This document shows positions 1 through 9,107 of a DNA stretch of 64,000 nt, piece by piece. Both the position numbers and the translations under genes were made by a program. Below the pieces are notes generated by a model, which saw nothing but the letters and a program-made list of their open reading frames with translations, made no database searches and was not told the origin of the DNA. The DNA comes from Caldilinea sp. CFX5 (lineage in GTDB: Bacteria > Chloroflexota > Anaerolineae > Caldilineales > Caldilineaceae), in the NCBI GenBank assembly GCA_021405325.1, contig QWII01000014.1:62001-126000 (forward strand). The letters run 5' to 3'. Every line of letters begins with the position of its first letter. The stretch's first letter is position 1.

Positions 1-2
1 CC

Positions 3-167
3 ACTTTTCACCCGCAAGTCTGTGGCGTCTGCGCCGAAATTTGTGAGCAGTGCGCGGTCGACTGTGAGCGCTTCGGTACCGACGCGATGATGCAACAATG
101 CGCCCAAAGCTGTCGCCGCTGCGCCGAGTCTTGCCGTCAGATGGCTGCCATGCCAGTGACCGCCTAG
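3..167 (+). CDS. Cys-rich four-helix-bundle copper-binding protein, C-terminal part
   Basis: The frame is open from the left window edge to TAG at 165-167, so only the last 54 or so residues are visible. Cysteines recur every three to four residues (CGVCAEIC, CEQC, CAVDC, then CAQSC, CRRC, CAESC), with Met and His between them. This is the pattern of DUF326/Csp-type four-helix bundles, which store Cu(I) along the inside of the bundle through helix-facing Cys. The rest of the island is copper-related, which fits. The N-terminal half lies outside the window, so an export signal cannot be judged. Confidence 0.75.
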   Translation, partial: TFHPQVCGVCAEICEQCAVDCERFGTDAMMQQCAQSCRRCAESCRQMAAMPVTA

Positions 168-292
168 TCGCCCATCTTGATTCATACGAAGTCACTTGCT
201 TTCTATCCTGTCGTTGCTCACAAAGAGCCATCAGAGCTTACACAAGACGCCTCACCCTCGGGAAGCCCGTCCTGCGTAAGTTCTGACTATTT

Positions 293-1099
293 TTACGCAA
301 CCGGAGAGCGGTCGCGCTCTGCTGCCAACACGCTTTCTTGCGCGGTAGCGACCTTGTCTTCCCGTTGGCGGGCATAAAAAGAAAGCACATAGAGCGCACT
401 CAACAGGACCAGCAAGGCAACGACCTGGGTGGTCCGTATGCCTGCCAACCCGGTTTGGGCATTGGCGCGAAAGGCTTCCACAAACAGTTTACTCAGGCTG
501 ACATACGCCACACCACGCCAGAAGAGTTCGCCGGGGGCAGCGTGCGTTTGTTGCTGCCAAAGCAACCCCAAGGCGACCAGGAGCAAGCCGGCTTCATACA
601 ACTGCACAGGATGGCGTGTCACGCCCCACAGTTCAACCGCCCACGGCAGCGTTGTGGGTACGCCGTACCCGTCACCCGTTAAAAAGTTGCCCAGACTGAG
701 GAGCGCCAGCGCCGCCGTAACCCCAATGGCCAGGGCATCGCTAACCGGCAATAGCGGCATCTGTTTGCGCGCCAGGTAGAGCAAGCCAACGCCGCCACCG
801 GCCAGTAGCCCCGGCAGCAGCGCCAACGCGCCCGGCCTGATGGAAAGCAGCAACGGCGGCGCCTCCAGGTAGATCGGGTAGTAGCGGACGGCATACCCAA
901 GACGCGCCCCAATCACGCCCGCAATCAGCGCGGCAAAGGACGCATTGGTAAGCACCCCTTGCCAGGTCGCACGCTGTGGCTCCGGCGTCATGCGACCAAG
1001 CGCCCGCGTAGCCAGCTCACTACCCAAGTAGAAGGCCAGCAACGCAAAGAGCGGTCCAACTGGCAACGTCAACCCAAGAAAACTGATCACCGGCCACAT
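293..1099 (-). CDS. Prolipoprotein diacylglyceryl transferase-like membrane protein (Lgt family)
   Basis: A 268-residue polytopic membrane protein of about the normal Lgt length. Lgt transfers diacylglycerol from phosphatidylglycerol to the lipobox Cys of prelipoproteins. Family landmarks are GARLGY near residue 63, GNFLTGDGYG, TLPWA and RHPVQLYEA. The region that in canonical Lgt carries the HGG catalytic segment reads LLPGLLAGG here, so the essential His is not obvious and the protein may be a divergent paralogue. It follows a TlpA-like gene on the same strand across an inverted repeat. Several lipoproteins in the window (DUF305, cupredoxin, SCO, cytochrome c) would be substrates of an Lgt. 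Confidence 0.75.
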   Translation of the reverse strand: MWPVISFLGLTLPVGPLFALLAFYLGSELATRALGRMTPEPQRATWQGVLTNASFAALIAGVIGARLGYAVRYYPIYLEAPPLLLSIRPGALALLPGLLAGGGVGLLYLARKQMPLLPVSDALAIGVTAALALLSLGNFLTGDGYGVPTTLPWAVELWGVTRHPVQLYEAGLLLVALGLLWQQQTHAAPGELFWRGVAYVSLSKLFVEAFRANAQTGLAGIRTTQVVALLVLLSALYVLSFYARQREDKVATAQESVLAAERDRSPVA

Positions 1100-1123
1100 A
1101 TTACTCTCCTCCTCGATGCGGGC

Positions 1124-1208
1124 GTAGATATCACGGCAGTCAATAAGGCGTCTGTACGCGTGTTCATGCTAGTAAACCTATGGCGCTTTATTGACTGCCG
1201 GGATCTAC
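1124..1208. terminator. Long imperfect inverted repeat between TlpA-like and Lgt-like genes
   Basis: The arm at 1124-1150 pairs with 1184-1208: GTAGAT, then CGGCAGTCAATAA and GCG, match CGC, TTATTGACTGCCG and ATCTAC in reverse. The right arm contains the stop codon of the TlpA-like gene (1188-1190). It may act as a terminator or as an mRNA-stabilising stem between two co-directional genes. No strong U-tract follows. Confidence 0.55.
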
Positions 1209-1784
1209 TAGAATTTTGTTAACACTATCCATGAGCATGGCTCGGTTCATAGGACCGCCGATCCTGACATCCTGAATGCGTCCTTCAGCGTCGATAAAAA
1301 CGGTGGTCGGCAGCGCACGCACCCCATAGGCCCGGCCGACGGCTTGATTGGTATCCAGCAAGAGGGGAAAGGTCGTAGCTACGACGCCGCGCGCAAACCG
1401 TTCCACCGTTGCGGCGTTTTCCCCCTGATCCACACCGATCAGCAGCAAGCCGTCATCCTTGTAGCGCTGCCAGAGCGCCTCCAACTCCGGCATCTCGGCA
1501 CGGCAGGGTGGACACCAGGTCGCCCAGAAATTGAGGATCACGGGCTTGCCGCGCAAGGTGGAAAGTTGCATATTGCCGCCATCCAACGCCGTGAGGGTAA
1601 AATCGGGGGCGAGAAAGCCGGTCATCGGCGCCGTCAGCGAACGGTCACGGTCGGCCACAGCGGCCGGCACGCGACTCCGATAAATCCAGCCGCCTCCCAC
1701 CACCAGCGTTACAACCATAAGCCAACGCCACCACGCAGATGATAACGCGGTTGCTGTCGGATGTAAGGTTGTTTCTGCTGTCAT
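1188..1784 (-). CDS. TlpA/ResA-like membrane-anchored thioredoxin
   Basis: A thioredoxin-fold thiol-disulfide oxidoreductase with active site WCPPC in the context FWATWCPPCRAEMPELEAL. One N-terminal membrane segment (WWRWLMVVTLVVGGGW) places the domain outside the cytoplasmic membrane. The cis-Pro loop is visible as ALPTTVFID. The start at 1784 is chosen over an upstream in-frame ATG at 1820 because GAGAGG precedes it and the extra 12 residues are not family-like. Such proteins reduce cytochrome c apoproteins or copper-site thiols. It is one of four TlpA-like genes in the window, beside a related thioredoxin-like selenoprotein candidate. Confidence 0.88.
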   Translation of the reverse strand: MTAETTLHPTATALSSAWWRWLMVVTLVVGGGWIYRSRVPAAVADRDRSLTAPMTGFLAPDFTLTALDGGNMQLSTLRGKPVILNFWATWCPPCRAEMPELEALWQRYKDDGLLLIGVDQGENAATVERFARGVVATTFPLLLDTNQAVGRAYGVRALPTTVFIDAEGRIQDVRIGGPMNRAMLMDSVNKILVDPGSQ

Positions 1785-1835
1785 AGGTCTGAATCCTCTC
1801 TTAAAAAACGCTTGTAGCAACGCAACAGGTAGAAC

Positions 1836-4247
1836 TTATCTGTCACTAAGCTTAAACAGATTTGTGTTGCGTCTTCGCCATGAGTTGAAAAATTTTCGCA
1901 GCCAGGCACGCCATAACAGCGGTTGTAACTGCTGCCACGCCTGTATCAGGTCACGATTGGCCGCCGCCGCCACAGTGACTGTGCTTGGACTATCCCTCAA
2001 GTCAATTGGTCGGCTGAACCGATAGTGGACGTAACCTTCTGTCACTTGTTGAATCCACGATCTGCTTGTCGGCAACACCCGGCCAAGAAAACGCGCCTGT
2101 TCATATGGCGTATCGCTTGTGCCCATCGATAATTCCAAGCGTTCAACCCAACGCAGCAGCCGGGTGTAGAGCAACGCCGGCAACTCCGGGGCGAAGGTGG
2201 CAGCGCGCCTGATCCGGCGGCGATACAGCCCAAGCCAGCTCAGGCTGAGAAGCAACAGCGCTAAGATCACAAACTCCCGCCACGGCCAACTCTGCCCAGA
2301 GCTATCAGCTAACAGCAGCTTCTCACTCACTGGACTGCTTGGCGGCGGTTGCGAATCGTCCGGCGGCTGAATTAGCACAGGCAACGCAGTTTCGTCTCCG
2401 ACCGGTTGGCTCTGTATCATAGTGGGAGAAAGTTCATTACCCTCAGGAAAATTCGATGGACTCCTGCTTGCCGTAGGTTCAAACTCGATCCATCCGAGGT
2501 TGGGGAAGAAGACTTCCACCCAGGTATGTGCATCACGGGCGGTCACAAAGTAAGCGCCGGCTTCCGCGTCATAGGCGCCAGTTGCGTAGCCGCTAACTGT
2601 GCGTGTTGGAATACCCAAGCTGCGCAGCATGACAGCCATAGCGGTGGCATAGTAGTCACAGTACCCTTCTTTAATATCGTACAGGAAGTACTCAACCGGA
2701 TCGACATCCGGCGGCGGGGTCTGGATGGCATCATTGTACTTTATCATTCGCAAGTAGGTTTCGAGCGCCTTAGCTTTGGCATAAGGCGTTGCGGCCCCGC
2801 TCGTGATTTCAAGCGCGCTTTGGGCTACGCGTGCTGAAAAATTAGCCGGCAACTGTAGATACTTGTCCACAATCATCTGCGGATAGTCTGTACCGGCATT
2901 TTCAAGCGCTTGTCTGGTCACCTGGCTAAACCGGCTGACGACGGTGTAGCTGTCGCCGATTCCTAATGATTGATCAGTGCGGGCATAGACCACTTCAACA
3001 CCCTGCACCACCTCTTGACGACCATTGAGCGCCCCATCAATGGCCGTCACAGGTGCGAGCTGCGCCAACACAATGACCGGCACACTGATCTGACGTATAT
3101 CGGCGGCGCCAAAGATGACGTTGCCGACCGGCGCTAACAGCGTGATCGTCTGCGTAACCAAGGTGCGCATCGGCCAATCAGGGGCAGGCAAGGGAACGCC
3201 GGCGGCGAAATTCGTCTCATTCTCAAGCGTGTTGAGCCACTGGCGCCCGGTAAAGGTATCAAAAGCGACAGCGCGCCAGTAGCGACCCACAGGCGCCGCC
3301 ACTGTAAAGACAGGACTGTCGCTTACATTGCGTTCGCCGCTCAGTGTCAGCGAGCGACCAAAGCCCCCACTTGTGCGCGTCTGCCGATTTAAGCCGCCAT
3401 AGAGTTGATTCCAACTGATGCTTGCTGCTACAAAACGCTGATTCACGGGCAGCAGTAGGTTGCGCACCTGTACACTCTGTTCCAGCCCCGGCGCCAGCCA
3501 GGCCAGAGACAACACAATGGTACTGTAGAGCAGGCCGTCACGCAGAAAGTCAAACGTAACATCCTGCCCCAAATAGAGGCCTCGCTCCCGCCAACGCAGT
3601 TGTTGTTCGGCCAGGTTTGTACGCACCAAAAAGAATAGCGTCAGCAGACAGAAGATTATTAAAAACCCTACAGTTGGTTGCGGCGCATAATAGGTGCTAA
3701 TCAGCAAAACAACACCGACCGGCACAACCGCGCGCCATGTATAGCCATAACGAAAAATGGACCACATGCCAAAATAGGTCAGCGCCCAGAGCAGAAAACT
3801 TATCTCAAAAATAAAGACATAATTATCGTTGTTGATCGATTGATTCCAAGCTGCATCCACCCAAGTGATCAGCCGCCAAAGGATGTAATAGATTTTGGCC
3901 TGAAATTCTGAAAAGCCAAAGTTTAAGAAGGATTCCAGTTCTTCTTCTTTGACTAGATTTGCCATGAGTAAGAAAATCCAGGCCAGGCCGGTAAGTATGC
4001 TATGTGAGAAAGCAAACCAACCATCGAAGCGGCTGTATGCTATAAACATACCAAGCAGAGCAGCTCCCAACGTCACTGGGATCAGCAAAACCATATTCTC
4101 TACATAGCCTGCTGCATCCAACGCGATGGCGGCAGTCAAATAGATAAGTGTCACCAAAAGACCAGTGAGCAGCACGCCATCGCGAAAGTAAAAATTACCA
4201 AAGGCGCGTGAAGGATAGGATTGGCTGGCAGTGATGCGCGTTGTCAT
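1836..4247 (-). CDS. Transglutaminase-like membrane protein (DUF3488/TgpA type)
   Basis: An 803-residue protein. About six hydrophobic segments occupy residues 25-260, then comes an extracytoplasmic region, a transglutaminase core near 490-590, one further membrane helix (WPWREFVILALLLLSLSWLG) and a C-terminal DUF4129-like tail. The core shows the Cys in EGYCDYYATAMAVML (about residue 526) and the His in ARDAHTWVEVFFP (about 572), followed by GWIEFEPT. This is the TgpA architecture, a cysteine-protease-like fold facing the periplasm or cell surface. The substrate is unknown. It sits between the TlpA-like and DUF1405 genes on the same strand. Confidence 0.88.
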   Translation of the reverse strand: MTTRITASQSYPSRAFGNFYFRDGVLLTGLLVTLIYLTAAIALDAAGYVENMVLLIPVTLGAALLGMFIAYSRFDGWFAFSHSILTGLAWIFLLMANLVKEEELESFLNFGFSEFQAKIYYILWRLITWVDAAWNQSINNDNYVFIFEISFLLWALTYFGMWSIFRYGYTWRAVVPVGVVLLISTYYAPQPTVGFLIIFCLLTLFFLVRTNLAEQQLRWRERGLYLGQDVTFDFLRDGLLYSTIVLSLAWLAPGLEQSVQVRNLLLPVNQRFVAASISWNQLYGGLNRQTRTSGGFGRSLTLSGERNVSDSPVFTVAAPVGRYWRAVAFDTFTGRQWLNTLENETNFAAGVPLPAPDWPMRTLVTQTITLLAPVGNVIFGAADIRQISVPVIVLAQLAPVTAIDGALNGRQEVVQGVEVVYARTDQSLGIGDSYTVVSRFSQVTRQALENAGTDYPQMIVDKYLQLPANFSARVAQSALEITSGAATPYAKAKALETYLRMIKYNDAIQTPPPDVDPVEYFLYDIKEGYCDYYATAMAVMLRSLGIPTRTVSGYATGAYDAEAGAYFVTARDAHTWVEVFFPNLGWIEFEPTASRSPSNFPEGNELSPTMIQSQPVGDETALPVLIQPPDDSQPPPSSPVSEKLLLADSSGQSWPWREFVILALLLLSLSWLGLYRRRIRRAATFAPELPALLYTRLLRWVERLELSMGTSDTPYEQARFLGRVLPTSRSWIQQVTEGYVHYRFSRPIDLRDSPSTVTVAAAANRDLIQAWQQLQPLLWRAWLRKFFNSWRRRNTNLFKLSDR

Positions 4248-4261
4248 GGCATTATCCGCCC

Positions 4262-4936
4262 TTACCTGGTTTTATTTGTTTCTGCCTGATCATCCGACCA
4301 CCTTTGCGCCCCCCAATGCCCACCGCGTCGGGCAAGCCAAAGATAGACCGTCGTAAGCAGCAGGGTGAGGGCCACTGTTACCCACATCATCACTGTCACC
4401 GATACGCCAAACGGCAAGCCAGGTCGTAATTGGATCGGACCAAAGTCGATCCAATCGTTGAAGAGAAACCAGGCGCCCAGCCCCAAGGCAACCCCTGGCG
4501 TCAGCCGTGTAAAGCCCAGCAACAGCACCCCCTCCAAGGCCATAATCAGGTGTGTCAGGCTCATGGTGATGCTCTCCAGGTGGGGCGAGCCGCCGTTACG
4601 CCAATAGAGCGACCAGAAGACCACCGTCCAAAGCCCATACTTGATCACGCCGAACGCGGCGAACGCATTGAGCAACGGCCAGCCCGGTCTGCGCCAGAGG
4701 ATCAGTGCCAGCGCCGGCAGCACCCAAAAGGTGCTACCGGGTGAATCAGGAATGAAGGGCCAGAGATACCAGGGGCTGGCGGCCAGTTGATCGCCATACC
4801 AATAAATCATCCCGGCCACCGCGCCAAGGCCGTTGCCAATAAAAATGGCGATCACAATCAGCGGGGATAGCATAAAGTCGACAAACCACCGATAGAGCGT
4901 ATTGCCCGAACGATTCACCGTGAGCGTAGCTGACAC
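4262..4936 (-). CDS. DUF1405 family membrane protein
   Basis: A 224-residue integral membrane protein with about six hydrophobic helices. It resembles the YpjA/DUF1405 family of uncharacterised proteins: an N-terminal segment with GNGLGAVAGMIYWYG, then FIPDSPGSTFWVLPALALILW, then AFAAFGVIKYGLWTVVFWSLYW. The stop is 14 bases from the start of the transglutaminase gene, so the two are probably co-transcribed. Function is not known for the family; the assignment rests on the recognised motif order. Confidence 0.8.
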   Translation of the reverse strand: MSATLTVNRSGNTLYRWFVDFMLSPLIVIAIFIGNGLGAVAGMIYWYGDQLAASPWYLWPFIPDSPGSTFWVLPALALILWRRPGWPLLNAFAAFGVIKYGLWTVVFWSLYWRNGGSPHLESITMSLTHLIMALEGVLLLGFTRLTPGVALGLGAWFLFNDWIDFGPIQLRPGLPFGVSVTVMMWVTVALTLLLTTVYLWLARRGGHWGAQRWSDDQAETNKTR

Positions 4937-4950
4937 AACGAATGCTCCTT

Positions 4951-6165
4951 CTACTCGTGTACGACCACCAGCGTACCCGGATTTTCATTGGCACTAAACA
5001 ACCAGCCGCGACCCGTCATCACCGGGCTGGCCCAGTCGAATAACCATTGAGCGTCCTCATTCCGCATATTGATACAGCCGCGGCTCATGGGCTGCCCAAA
5101 ATTGTTATGCCAGTAGGCGCCGTGAAAGGCGTAGTCCTGATAGAAATATTGCACCCACTGCACATCTTTCAAATAGTAGTAGTCGCCGGCGGCGCGATTA
5201 CCGCCGTACATGTCTTGCAGCGGTGTTTTGGCCCAAATACGAAAGGTGCCGGTGACAGTGGGTGTACCGGGCAAGCCGGACGAGATGATGAACGCCTTCA
5301 CCGCGGTGGTTCCTTCATACGCCACCACCCGCTGTTCGCTGAGATCAACGTCGATCCATTTCTCCGTGGTCGTTGGGAACGATTCATGGATGTGAAAGGC
5401 ATTCCCATCCGGCATCGTTCCAGCCAGTTGGTCCGCAAAGTCTGGCGCCGGAATCACAAGACGCTGGCCTGGCGTAATCAAGCTGGCATTGGCCAGATTG
5501 TTGGTGCGGGCAATCGCACGCACGGAAACGCCATATTGGTTGGCAATAACGCCTACCTGCTCGCCTCGCTGCACCACATGGACAACGGGAGCATAGACAC
5601 CGGGGGGGCCGGCAGAACTATTCATCGGTTCGTCAGCGCTGCCGGCGCGCCCAGCGCCGGCAGCGTTCGCCGGTACGTAGAGCGACTGGCCCACGTACAA
5701 GCGCTGCGCTGGCGAAATCCGATTCAACTCGACAAGCTGCGCCAACGCAATGCGGTGAGCGACAGCGATGGCCGAAAGCGTATCATTCGGCTGAACAATG
5801 TAGAGTGCAACGTCGGTCAGCTCCGCCGCGTCCGTTGTGGAATCCGTGACCACATCTGCGGGTAGCGCCAACGGCTGGCCCACCCAGACAAAATCAGCGT
5901 CGCTCAGGCCGTTCAGCAGACGGAGCGTTTCCGTTGCGACGCCGTAGCGTTTGGCGATTTCACTCAGGGTTTCGCCGGGTTGGACAACGTGAACAGTATC
6001 ATGCGCAAACGCAAGGCCGACAGGCGCCAAGAGAGTCAAGATCCCAACCAGCAGGAGGGCGGAGAGCAACCTTCTGACCTGTTGCCTTCCATCTGGCTGT
6101 GATAGATGTTTGGCGCTATCACCATTCCCCGAAAGGGTAGTCAATCCAGAGCAAACGGCGATCAT
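4951..6165 (-). CDS. LysM-containing L,D-transpeptidase (YkuD domain)
   Basis: A signal segment (LLSALLLVGILTLLAPVGLAFA) is followed by three LysM modules (VHVVQPGETL, LYIVQPNDTL, VHVVQRGEQV) that bind peptidoglycan glycan chains. A YkuD domain follows, with the catalytic His/Cys pattern [21 protein letters not shown]. The enzyme forms 3-3 peptidoglycan cross-links or attaches proteins to the wall. The start at 6165 is preferred to 6228 because the longer version would overlap the DUF305 gene and adds 21 uncharacteristic residues. It is one of three closely related YkuD proteins in the window. The linker between LysM 2 and 3 is Gly/Ala/Ser-rich. Confidence 0.9.
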   Translation of the reverse strand: MIAVCSGLTTLSGNGDSAKHLSQPDGRQQVRRLLSALLLVGILTLLAPVGLAFAHDTVHVVQPGETLSEIAKRYGVATETLRLLNGLSDADFVWVGQPLALPADVVTDSTTDAAELTDVALYIVQPNDTLSAIAVAHRIALAQLVELNRISPAQRLYVGQSLYVPANAAGAGRAGSADEPMNSSAGPPGVYAPVVHVVQRGEQVGVIANQYGVSVRAIARTNNLANASLITPGQRLVIPAPDFADQLAGTMPDGNAFHIHESFPTTTEKWIDVDLSEQRVVAYEGTTAVKAFIISSGLPGTPTVTGTFRIWAKTPLQDMYGGNRAAGDYYYLKDVQWVQYFYQDYAFHGAYWHNNFGQPMSRGCINMRNEDAQWLFDWASPVMTGRGWLFSANENPGTLVVVHE

Positions 6166-6194
6166 GACGGAACCTGACCTTTCGCACCGTATCC

Positions 6195-6824
6195 TTACTG
6201 GGTAACGCCAAACCAGGCTTGTAGCCACTCCTGCATTTGCTTGATCTCCGCCTGTTGGGCAGTGATGATGGCAGCGGCTAAGTCTTTGATCTCCTGGCGT
6301 TCAGCCATCTGCTGCGCCATCTGCGCCATCTCGATGGCGCCCTGATGGTGAGAAATCATGGCGGTCAGAAAGCGCTGGTCAAACGGAATGCTCTCATCGC
6401 TGCTGATCATCATATCGCCCATGCTCATGCCCATGCCGCCGGTGGGCGGCAGATCAGGGTGCCAGGCTGTGCGCCACCCCTGCATCTGTTGGATCTCGGC
6501 ATTCTGGGCGGCAATAATGGCCTCGGCCATCGTTTTGAGTTCGGCATGTTCGGCCTGCTGCAACACGGCCTGCGCCATCGTAACCGCGCCCTGGTGATGT
6601 TCGATCATGCTGTCGATAAACTGAGCGTCAAAAGGCTTGGAGGCATCCATCTGCATATTGCTATGATCCATTGGCATTGCCGTCGCCTGACCAATGTTCT
6701 GCATATTGTCGTTGGAGTTACTAGACATCCCCCCGTGCATACTGGGCATGTTGCCTGTGCAAGCGCTGAGGAGAAAAAGAAAAGGTAAGATCAGTAAAAC
6801 TGCTAATTTGCTATGAGTACGCAT
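6195..6824 (-). CDS. DUF305 lipoprotein with duplicated domain
   Basis: A 209-residue predicted lipoprotein (signal with LLSACTG lipobox). It carries two DUF305/ferritin-like helical repeats: FDAQFIDSMIEHHQGAVTMAQ with a following AQNAEIQQMQ, and FDQRFLTAMISHHQGAIEMAQ with AQQAEIKQMQ. Conserved HHQGA and QQAEI motifs with Met supply possible metal ligands. DUF305 proteins recur in copper-resistance clusters; their exact role is unsettled. The linker is Met-rich (GGMGMSMGDMM). AGAAAGGAA lies upstream of the ATG. A second DUF305 protein is at 55432-56076. Confidence 0.88.
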   Translation of the reverse strand: MRTHSKLAVLLILPFLFLLSACTGNMPSMHGGMSSNSNDNMQNIGQATAMPMDHSNMQMDASKPFDAQFIDSMIEHHQGAVTMAQAVLQQAEHAELKTMAEAIIAAQNAEIQQMQGWRTAWHPDLPPTGGMGMSMGDMMISSDESIPFDQRFLTAMISHHQGAIEMAQMAQQMAERQEIKDLAAAIITAQQAEIKQMQEWLQAWFGVTQ

Positions 6825-6846
6825 GACGAAGGGTTCCTTTCTGGAT

Positions 6847-7359
6847 TTATGGGATTGTAATCACAAAATTTTTGCGAATTGTTTCCGGCTGCACATTGCG
6901 CACCTCCACGGTCACGCGCCATTCGCCTTGACTATCCTGGCTGAAATCAAAGGAGGCACGGTACTGACCGCTGCCTGTACTCACGGCCTCCTGTTGCATC
7001 AACATGGTGGCCATCGCGCTGTGGCTGGCTAAAAGATTGACTTCAGCATCGTCCACTGCTTGTTGGGCGGCATCCTTGATGGTAACAACCAATTCGACTT
7101 GACCCGCCACCGGTGGATCAGGGTTTGTACCCAACTCAATGCCCAACCCGTCGGTGTCAGCATCTGCCGGCTGCTGCGCGGCGCCACAGCTAGCTGACAC
7201 TACGATGATCAAGAGCAACAAAGGGCGGATGAGCAATCGCAATGGCAACCCCACAAAACGCTGCCACTTTGGCTGTGTAACGGGCAGAGCGGCAATATGT
7301 GACACAGTAGGCGGTTCCAATCTAGTAATCCTTTCTGTGCAAGAAAGATGGTGATTCAT
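6847..7359 (-). CDS. FixH/YtkA-like lipoprotein
   Basis: A predicted lipoprotein (hydrophobic segment ending VSASCGAAQ) with one beta-sandwich domain. The domain shows NPDPPVAGQVELVVTIKD, a middle DAEVNLLASHSAMATMLM and a C-terminal GQYRASFDFSQDSQGEWRVTV. This is the YtkA/FixH-like fold, found beside cytochrome oxidase and copper genes. The start is uncertain: GTG 7371, ATG 7359, or TTG 7320. The last has the best ribosome site (AAAGGA 8 bases upstream). A direct-repeat motif shared with the multicopper oxidase promoter lies upstream at 7412-7435. Confidence 0.72.
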   Translation of the reverse strand: MNHHLSCTERITRLEPPTVSHIAALPVTQPKWQRFVGLPLRLLIRPLLLLIIVVSASCGAAQQPADADTDGLGIELGTNPDPPVAGQVELVVTIKDAAQQAVDDAEVNLLASHSAMATMLMQQEAVSTGSGQYRASFDFSQDSQGEWRVTVEVRNVQPETIRKNFVITIP

Positions 7360-7411
7360 TGCGTACTGCACGAGCTACTATAGAACAGTGCAGACTGGTA
7401 ATAACTTTACT

Positions 7412-7435
7412 ACAGATTTGTGAAGAAAATGTGAA
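7412..7435 (-). promoter_or_regulatory. Direct-repeat regulator site (copy 1)
   Basis: A 24-base element beginning ACAGATTTGTGAAG contains TTGTGAA (7418-7424) and ATGTGAA (7429-7435), an exact 11-base offset. It matches 13811-13834 at 22 of 24 positions. Both lie upstream of minus-strand copper genes. Tandem half-sites one helical turn apart are typical of OmpR-family response regulators, and one is encoded at 59563-60246; that link is inference. Confidence 0.5.
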
Positions 7436-7525
7436 CGCGCTTCGTGAAAATTCTACGGTCCTAAATTTTGTGAAGTAGCTTTACTTTTACCAAATCGTCC
7501 TGAGATTGCGGCGCCTTGGCAGTGA

Positions 7526-7864
7526 TGGCTCAGTGTGGAATCCCCAACTCTCTATTATGTGGTGGCTGTGCTGATCTCTTGGCCGCTCTACCAGACGCCC
7601 ATGATCGCTATGTTCCACGGCATCTCCTATCGCGAGGCCCTGCCCAAGGCGCTGCCGGTCGTGCTGATTTCCATGTTGGCGGCGGCCATTGCTATGGACC
7701 CAGCCATGTGGTACTACATGATGTCCAACATGCCGATGATGCCCAATGAGGAGTCGATCCTCTGGTTTGGGACGATGTTCTTTACGGTCTTTCTGGCCTT
7801 TCTCGTCGCCTGGCCCTTTAACTATCTCTTTGTGCGCCGGCAACGGAAATCAGGCATGATGTAA
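7526..7864 (+). pseudogene. DUF4396-like membrane protein, N-terminally truncated
   Basis: The frame opens after TGA 7523-7525 and ends at TAA 7862-7864; the only plausible start is GTG 7535 with no good ribosome site. The 109-residue product has about three hydrophobic segments. It resembles the C-terminal half of DUF4396 proteins, with LISWPLYQTPMIAMFHG, SYREALPKALPVVLISM and the ending AWPFNYLFVRRQRKSGMM. The usual N-terminal helices are absent, and the DNA upstream does not encode them in any frame I could follow. It is therefore either a decayed remnant or a short derivative. It lies 11 bases before the CWB2-like gene. Confidence 0.5.
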
Positions 7865-7875
7865 CAGGAGGAGTT

Positions 7876-9105
7876 ATGCGCAACCTACTACTCACATTGG
7901 GGGGAATCCTCGTCGCCACACTGGTAGTCCTCTTTGGTCTCATTCAGGGGGTGGAGAGTGCGGCGACGCCGGACCAGCAGCCGGGTGAGTTGCCCTTTTT
8001 AGAGGCCAATCAACAACTGGTTACCGTGAATACGGTGCGGATTGGCTCTGATGATCCGGTGGAGACAGCTATAGCCGTTGCGCAAATCGTTTACCCCGCT
8101 ACCGAGGAGGAGAACACGCCTGGCGCAGTGATTCTAGTGAATCGGCATGAACTGGCCGAGGTGATGGTGGCTGCCAGCCGGATTCAGCATTTCCCGGTCA
8201 ATGCGCCGCTGCTCTACGTGGACGAAGGGAGCATCCCCGACGCCACCTGGCAGGAGTTGCTGCGCCTGGTTCCGGAAGGGGTCTCCGCCGACTTTAACGT
8301 GCAGGTCTACCTGGTTGGCACGATTGGCCCGGCGGTACGCGAACAGGTGGAGAGCGCCGGCTTTCGCACGCGTGTACTGACCGCCCCGGATCCAATCTTG
8401 TTGACCGAAGTGGTGGACAATTGGACCTCGACTCAGCACGGCGACCATCGCAACGAGGTGGCGATTGTCAATCTGGATAACATCGCCCCCGGCATTCCCA
8501 GCGCCTTTTGGAATGCTCATAGGGGTGACGGACTGGCCTATGTGACAAATGAGGGCATTCCCGACGCCACCCGTCGCATCCTGTTGCGCCGCGCCAACGG
8601 CCCCTGGCTCTACCTTTTTGGCGATGAGAGCGTCATCTCCGAAGAGATTGCTCGTGAACTGGCCCAGTATGGGCAGGTGACCCGCATCAAAGCGCCTGAT
8701 TTGGCTGGCGCCAGCGCCTTCTTTGCCGGCTTTCGCGATCAAGGCAAGGATTGGGGCGCCTGGTTCTGGCAGAAGCCGCGTGACTTTGGCTGGGGCATTG
8801 CCGAGGCGGGCCATAATGCTATCTTTGTCAACGCCGACGGACCAGCCGGGTGGCAGAATGTGTTACCCGCTACCACCCTTTCGCACATGGGCAAACATGC
8901 GCCCGTCTTGGCTGTGAACCAAACGAGCATCCCTGAATCTGTGCAGCGTTATCTGGAAATCATCAAACCGTACCCGTCAGCGCCCCAACAGCACCTGCTC
9001 AACCACGGCTGGATCATTGGCGGTGAAGAGACGATCAGTTGGCAGACGCAGACGGAATTGGATATTTTGCTTGATGGCTATCTGGCCCAAGCAGAGGAGG
9101 AGTAA
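7876..9105 (+). CDS. Exported protein with CWB2-like repeats
   Basis: A 409-residue protein with one N-terminal hydrophobic signal or anchor segment. It contains repeats resembling cell-wall-binding repeat 2: NTVRIGSDDPVETAIAVAQ, then AVILVNRHELAEVMVAASRI, NAPLLYVDEGSIPDATWQEL and VYLVGTIGPAVREQVESAG. The pattern recurs in the second half (NGPWLYLFGDESVISEEI and GWIIGGEETISWQTQ). In Clostridia this domain anchors proteins to the wall; here a membrane- or wall-associated role is inferred. A strong AGGAGG precedes the ATG. It heads a plus-strand run with two small membrane proteins and Mn catalase. Confidence 0.72.
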   Translation: MRNLLLTLGGILVATLVVLFGLIQGVESAATPDQQPGELPFLEANQQLVTVNTVRIGSDDPVETAIAVAQIVYPATEEENTPGAVILVNRHELAEVMVAASRIQHFPVNAPLLYVDEGSIPDATWQELLRLVPEGVSADFNVQVYLVGTIGPAVREQVESAGFRTRVLTAPDPILLTEVVDNWTSTQHGDHRNEVAIVNLDNIAPGIPSAFWNAHRGDGLAYVTNEGIPDATRRILLRRANGPWLYLFGDESVISEEIARELAQYGQVTRIKAPDLAGASAFFAGFRDQGKDWGAWFWQKPRDFGWGIAEAGHNAIFVNADGPAGWQNVLPATTLSHMGKHAPVLAVNQTSIPESVQRYLEIIKPYPSAPQQHLLNHGWIIGGEETISWQTQTELDILLDGYLAQAEEE

Positions 9106-9107
9106 AC

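Noticed and set aside
5047..5865. 272-codon open frame on the plus strand
   Set aside because: Antisense to the LysM transpeptidase; no signal, no ribosome site.
7436..7525. Possible Sec codon (TGA 7523-7525) in front of the DUF4396-like frame
   Set aside because: Upstream sequence in that frame does not encode the expected hydrophobic N-terminus and no SECIS-like hairpin was seen.
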